From Hydractinia symbiolongicarpus (lineage: Eukaryota; Cnidaria; Hydrozoa; Anthoathecata; Hydractiniidae), in the NCBI RefSeq assembly GCF_029227915.1, contig NC_079877.1, forward strand, positions 25,879,851-25,943,850: a stretch of DNA of 64,000 bases, given 5' to 3'. The notes beneath the pieces were generated by a model that searched no databases, was not told where the DNA came from, and worked only from the letters and a program-made list of their open reading frames with translations. The position numbers and the translations under genes were made by a program. Shown here piece by piece: positions 63,265-64,000 of the stretch. Position 1 is the stretch's first letter. Every line of letters begins with the position of its first letter.

Positions 63265-64000
63265 AGTTAGGAAATTGACTATCCCCCTAAAACGAAAAAA
63301 TCCCTGTTAGATGAGCTGGAGTAATTGGTAAGCGAAGTACAGGTATGTGGTGGAAACTTCCTTTATATTTTACTGTTGTTTACAAAGCAAAACTTGAAAT
63401 GGACAATGTACAAGTATGTATATAGGCTTGTCCTAATAAGCAGGGAATCTTAGAGGTTTAATACCTAATGATCAAACAGGCAGGTAGGCGAGGCAAGCCT
63501 CCCTTCCTGTATTGGTCAATATTATTTCAAGTAAAGTTCCCTTATATGCCATCCTAAGAACATTAGTAAGTACGAGGCAACAGAGACATTACTGCAGTCA
63601 CCACAATTCACATGAGCTTATTGTTCATTTAACTCCATTTAAAAATAGTCATTTTGATTGCTCTTTTATAACAAAATGAAGCAATTTTTTTAAGCATTGT
63701 ATGGTCATTTTCTCATCATTTTAGAATGAAATACGGCAATTTTTTAAGCTTTCCAGGATAAGCGAAGAAGTTATACATTTTTAATGCTTCAATTAGCTAT
63801 CTGAACACATGTTTGTGAAGTATATATCAATAATGTTTGTAGAAGTCATTTTTCACTATTACTAGAAGCAAGAGGAAAAAACCATTTGACCTGTATTCTG
63901 CAGCCAGTAGGATGCAAAGATTTTACTTTGATGGACATGTAAGTCGAGTAACCCGCATAGAAAATCCCTTTGGTGCACTTTACACAAAGTCCACATTATG
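63265..64000. other. terminal stretch, nothing recognised
   Basis: No ORF of note, RNA gene or clear repeat. Confidence 0.3.

Overview
The window is AT-rich animal genomic DNA with small exons, GT-AG introns and a heavy load of transposable-element remnants. Two genes are clearly host: a CAMLG/GET2-like gene and an RPP38-like gene, neighbours on the minus strand. The mobile-element mix (Polinton genes with MSV199-type proteins, Penelope, Harbinger, an RTE-like LINE, mini-Helitrons, pogo-like ends) would fit a cnidarian, perhaps a hydrozoan. That species guess is inference; no marker gene here proves it.

Layout. (1) 1-582: the 3' end of a Ty3/gypsy-type pol gene, a polypurine tract and the start of an LTR. 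(2) About 679-10003: two decayed Polinton/Maverick copies facing each other as a gapped inverted repeat. The plus arm (679-6021) reads PolB C-terminus, small proteins A, B and C, zinc protein D, packaging ATPase E, MSV199/nuclease G, MSV199/DUF3627-like H and unknown I. The minus arm (10003-6437) carries the same genes in the same order with different deletions. Between them lie two oppositely oriented pieces of a retrovirus-like integrase C-terminus. No capsid or protease gene was recognised. (3) 10368-11285: one long single-exon ORF of unknown function, with a relic near 16.15 kb. (4) 11.3-25.8 kb: mostly gene-free, with two diverged repeat families, a Penelope RT fossil, small fold-back elements and a tandem array of Helitron-like units at 21.2-21.95 kb. 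(5) 25.9-33.0 kb: a Harbinger fossil, then a minus-strand locus with repeated exons of a putative single-pass membrane protein. Its transmembrane and tail exons join in compatible phases, a 54-nt tail exon occurs three times, and one intron holds a 21-bp minisatellite. (6) 33-45 kb: an intact 156-bp mini-Helitron, a pogo-like element, a coiled-coil ORF, RPP38-like and CAMLG-like genes, a TTAA-flanked MITE and a tRNA-derived SINE. (7) 45-64 kb: few genes. There is a truncated LINE beside a 53-bp satellite, a near-complete but broken LINE at about 55.8-59.05 kb inside a possible terminal-inverted-repeat pair, one candidate first exon at 54.2 kb and long unannotated AT-rich sequence.

How they work together: RPP38 acts in RNase P/MRP in the nucleus and CAMLG in tail-anchored protein insertion at the ER, so their adjacency implies no joint function. 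The Polinton genes once formed one replication, packaging and integration module, now inactive because its polymerase, nuclease and integrase are broken or partial. Splice models here come from reading GT/AG signals and phase by eye and have not been tested against RNA.
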